Assembly (NCBI GenBank): GCA_052035915.1 | Contig: JBPOHE010000066.1 | Location: 1 to 23,316, forward strand | Direction of reading: 5' to 3' | DNA: 23,316 bases | DNA from: JBPOHE01 sp052035915 | Lineage (GTDB): Bacteria; Pseudomonadota; Gammaproteobacteria; Chromatiales; Chromatiaceae | Shown here: positions 22,009 to 23,316 of the stretch, in pieces | Layout of the letters: each line of letters begins with the position of its first letter | Position numbering within the stretch: the first letter of the stretch is position 1 | The notes under the pieces: generated by a model | What the model saw: the letters and a program-made list of their open reading frames with translations, nothing else | Told to the model about the DNA's origin: nothing | The model's database searches: none | Program-made: the position numbers and the translations under genes

Positions 22009-23316
22009 GAGGTTTTAAAAAGAACTGTGTAACTGGTTATCTTTAGTAATGTTTGAAGGAGCGAGAGATGGCCAGAGTAAAGACGAAAGAAGATGAGTTA
22101 CTGGATGAACTGCTGAAAGACTACACTGACCCCAAACAAATTCTTGGGGAGAATGGTTTGCTCAAGCAGTTGCAGAAGAAACTAGTGGAGCGTGCCCTGG
22201 AGGTAGAACTGACGGAGCACTTGGGTTACGAAGCCCATGACAGAGCGGCAGGCGCGAACCGACGCAACGGCAAGGGGCGTAAGACCGTCCAGAGCGATGC
22301 GGGGCAATTCGACATTGAGGTTCCCCGGGATCGCGAAGGGAGCTTTGAGCCACAGATCGTGAAGAAGCGCCAACGACGGCTGGAAGGATTTGATGAGAAG
22401 GTTCTAGCACTCTACAGCGGAGGGCTCAGTACCCGCGAGATCCAGGTCCAACTTGAGGAGCTGTATGGTGCCGAGGTTTCACCCACGCTGATCTCAAATG
22501 TTACTGATGGCGTGCTCGACGAGGTGAAAGCCTGGCGATCACGGCCGCTGCAAACGGTCTATCCGATCCTCTATTTCGATGCTCTGTTCGTCAAATCGCG
22601 GCAGGATGGGGCGGTGAAGAACAAGGCGGTGTACTTGGCGCTGGGGATCAACCTCGAAGGGGAGAAGGAGCTGCTGGGGCTGTGGATGGCCGAGACCGAA
22701 GGCGCCAAATTCTGGCTCACCGTGTTCAACGAGCTGAAGAATCGCGGTGTCGAGGATTGCTTCGTTGCCTGTGTCGATGGCTTGAAGGGATTGCCGGAGG
22801 CGATTGAGGCCACCTATCCCCGGACCCAGGTCCAGCTGTGTATCGTGCACAAGGTAAGAAGGTCGCTCAAGTACGTTCCCTGGAAAGAGCGTAAGGCCGT
22901 GGCCGCTGATCTGAGGGCGATCTATGCCGCCTCTACTTTGACCGAGGCCGAACAGGCCCTGGAGTCGTTCTCGCAACGCTGGGACACAAAATACCCGGCG
23001 ATTGGCCCCAGCTGGCGAGCGGACTGGGCACGAGTAACAGTGTTCTTCGACTATCCGCCCGAGATACGCCGGGTGATCTACACCACCAATGCGATCGAGT
23101 CGTTGAACTACTCGATGCGCAAACTACTGAAGAATCGTGGTGCATTCCCCAGCGATGAAGCCATCTTCAAGCTGCTGTATCTCGGCTTGAAACGGGTAGA
23201 AAAGAAATGGACCATGCCTATACGTAATTGGAAGGAAGCGCTCAATCAGTTCGTGATTATGTATGCTGACAGGGTGCCTGTGTGAATGCCGGTTACACAG
23301 TTGAGTTGACACCCTC
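22009..23316 (+). mobile_element. IS256-family insertion sequence
   Basis: Imperfect terminal inverted repeats flank an IS256-type transposase. The left inner part is GAACTGTGTAACTGG (22022-22036) and the right is CCGGTTACACAGTTG (23289-23303), whose complement is CAACTGTGTAACCGG. Weaker matching extends outward to a GAGG at about 22009 on the left and to the last base of the window on the right. The right edge and any target duplication therefore cannot be verified. The size of about 1.3 kb fits the family. Confidence 0.8.
22068..23285 (+). CDS. IS256-family transposase
   Basis: The 405-aa product catalyses transposition of the surrounding IS. It has the Mutator-type DDE order: Asp in ILYFDALFVKSR, Asp in VACVDGLKGLPEAI and Glu in YTTNAIESLNYSMRK. 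The LCIVHKVRRSLKYVPWKERK segment and the N-terminal HLGYEAHDRAAGANRRNGK are typical. The start is ATG 22068, with AAGGAG six bases upstream; a TTG 15 bases before it lies at that ribosome binding site. The reading frame is intact from end to end, so the element may be active. Confidence 0.97.
   Translation: MARVKTKEDELLDELLKDYTDPKQILGENGLLKQLQKKLVERALEVELTEHLGYEAHDRAAGANRRNGKGRKTVQSDAGQFDIEVPRDREGSFEPQIVKKRQRRLEGFDEKVLALYSGGLSTREIQVQLEELYGAEVSPTLISNVTDGVLDEVKAWRSRPLQTVYPILYFDALFVKSRQDGAVKNKAVYLALGINLEGEKELLGLWMAETEGAKFWLTVFNELKNRGVEDCFVACVDGLKGLPEAIEATYPRTQVQLCIVHKVRRSLKYVPWKERKAVAADLRAIYAASTLTEAEQALESFSQRWDTKYPAIGPSWRADWARVTVFFDYPPEIRRVIYTTNAIESLNYSMRKLLKNRGAFPSDEAIFKLLYLGLKRVEKKWTMPIRNWKEALNQFVIMYADRVPV

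Overview
The window reads as chromosomal DNA of a GC-rich sulfur-oxidising gammaproteobacterium, most likely of the Chromatiales (purple sulfur bacteria and relatives). The grounds are a gammaproteobacterial order of housekeeping genes (pyrG, kdsA, eno, ftsB, ispD, ispF, truD), a dissimilatory adenylylsulfate reductase pair (aprB-aprA), an Fnr-type oxygen sensor and an LpxH enzyme of lipid A synthesis. The assignment is inferred from gene content only.

Layout. 1-152 is the tail of an unidentified plus-strand gene that converges on truD. 107-6534 is a tightly packed minus-strand operon, pyrG-kdsA-eno-ftsB-ispD-ispF-truD, most of it joined by 4-23 base overlaps: nucleotide synthesis, Kdo synthesis, glycolysis, cell division, isoprenoid synthesis and tRNA pseudouridylation. 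6535-7432 is a long divergent gap with the first copy of a repeat and a perfect FNR box in front of fnr (7433-8191). A two-CBS-domain protein, an unknown minus-strand protein, a FieF-like cation exporter and a pterin carbinolamine dehydratase follow. At 12062-15657 on the minus strand lie aprB-aprA, closed by a strong terminator, and then a YkgJ-type cysteine-cluster protein. At 16252-18118 on the plus strand are two tandem cyclophilins (one exported, one cytoplasmic) and lpxH. These converge on a stand-alone MESH1-like HD hydrolase. After it come a small unknown protein, a CREST/ceramidase-like membrane protein and an FmdB-like small protein.

The right end (about 20.2-23.3 kb) is an accessory segment, more AT-rich than the rest. 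It has a BrnT/BrnA toxin-antitoxin pair with a promoter that predicts a leaderless toxin mRNA. Next is a REP-associated tyrosine transposase (RAYT) flanked by inverted REP sequences, with a partial tandem duplication of its 5' end, and then an IS256-family insertion sequence that runs to the window edge.

The least expected signal is a dispersed element of about 126 bp present three times in intergenic DNA (about 6820, 11275 and 20378), always in the same orientation. Each copy holds two 21-bp hairpins of the form TTGTTCT-N7-AGAACAA, 40-41 bp apart, and a 3' box GCCC(A)(T/G)GCCCGGAA exactly 37 bp from the start of the second hairpin. Two copies have matching terminal inverted repeats (about GGCTTCCGGGC). 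In degenerate copies the base changes fall where RNA could still form U-G pairs on the plus strand. I do not recognise this family.
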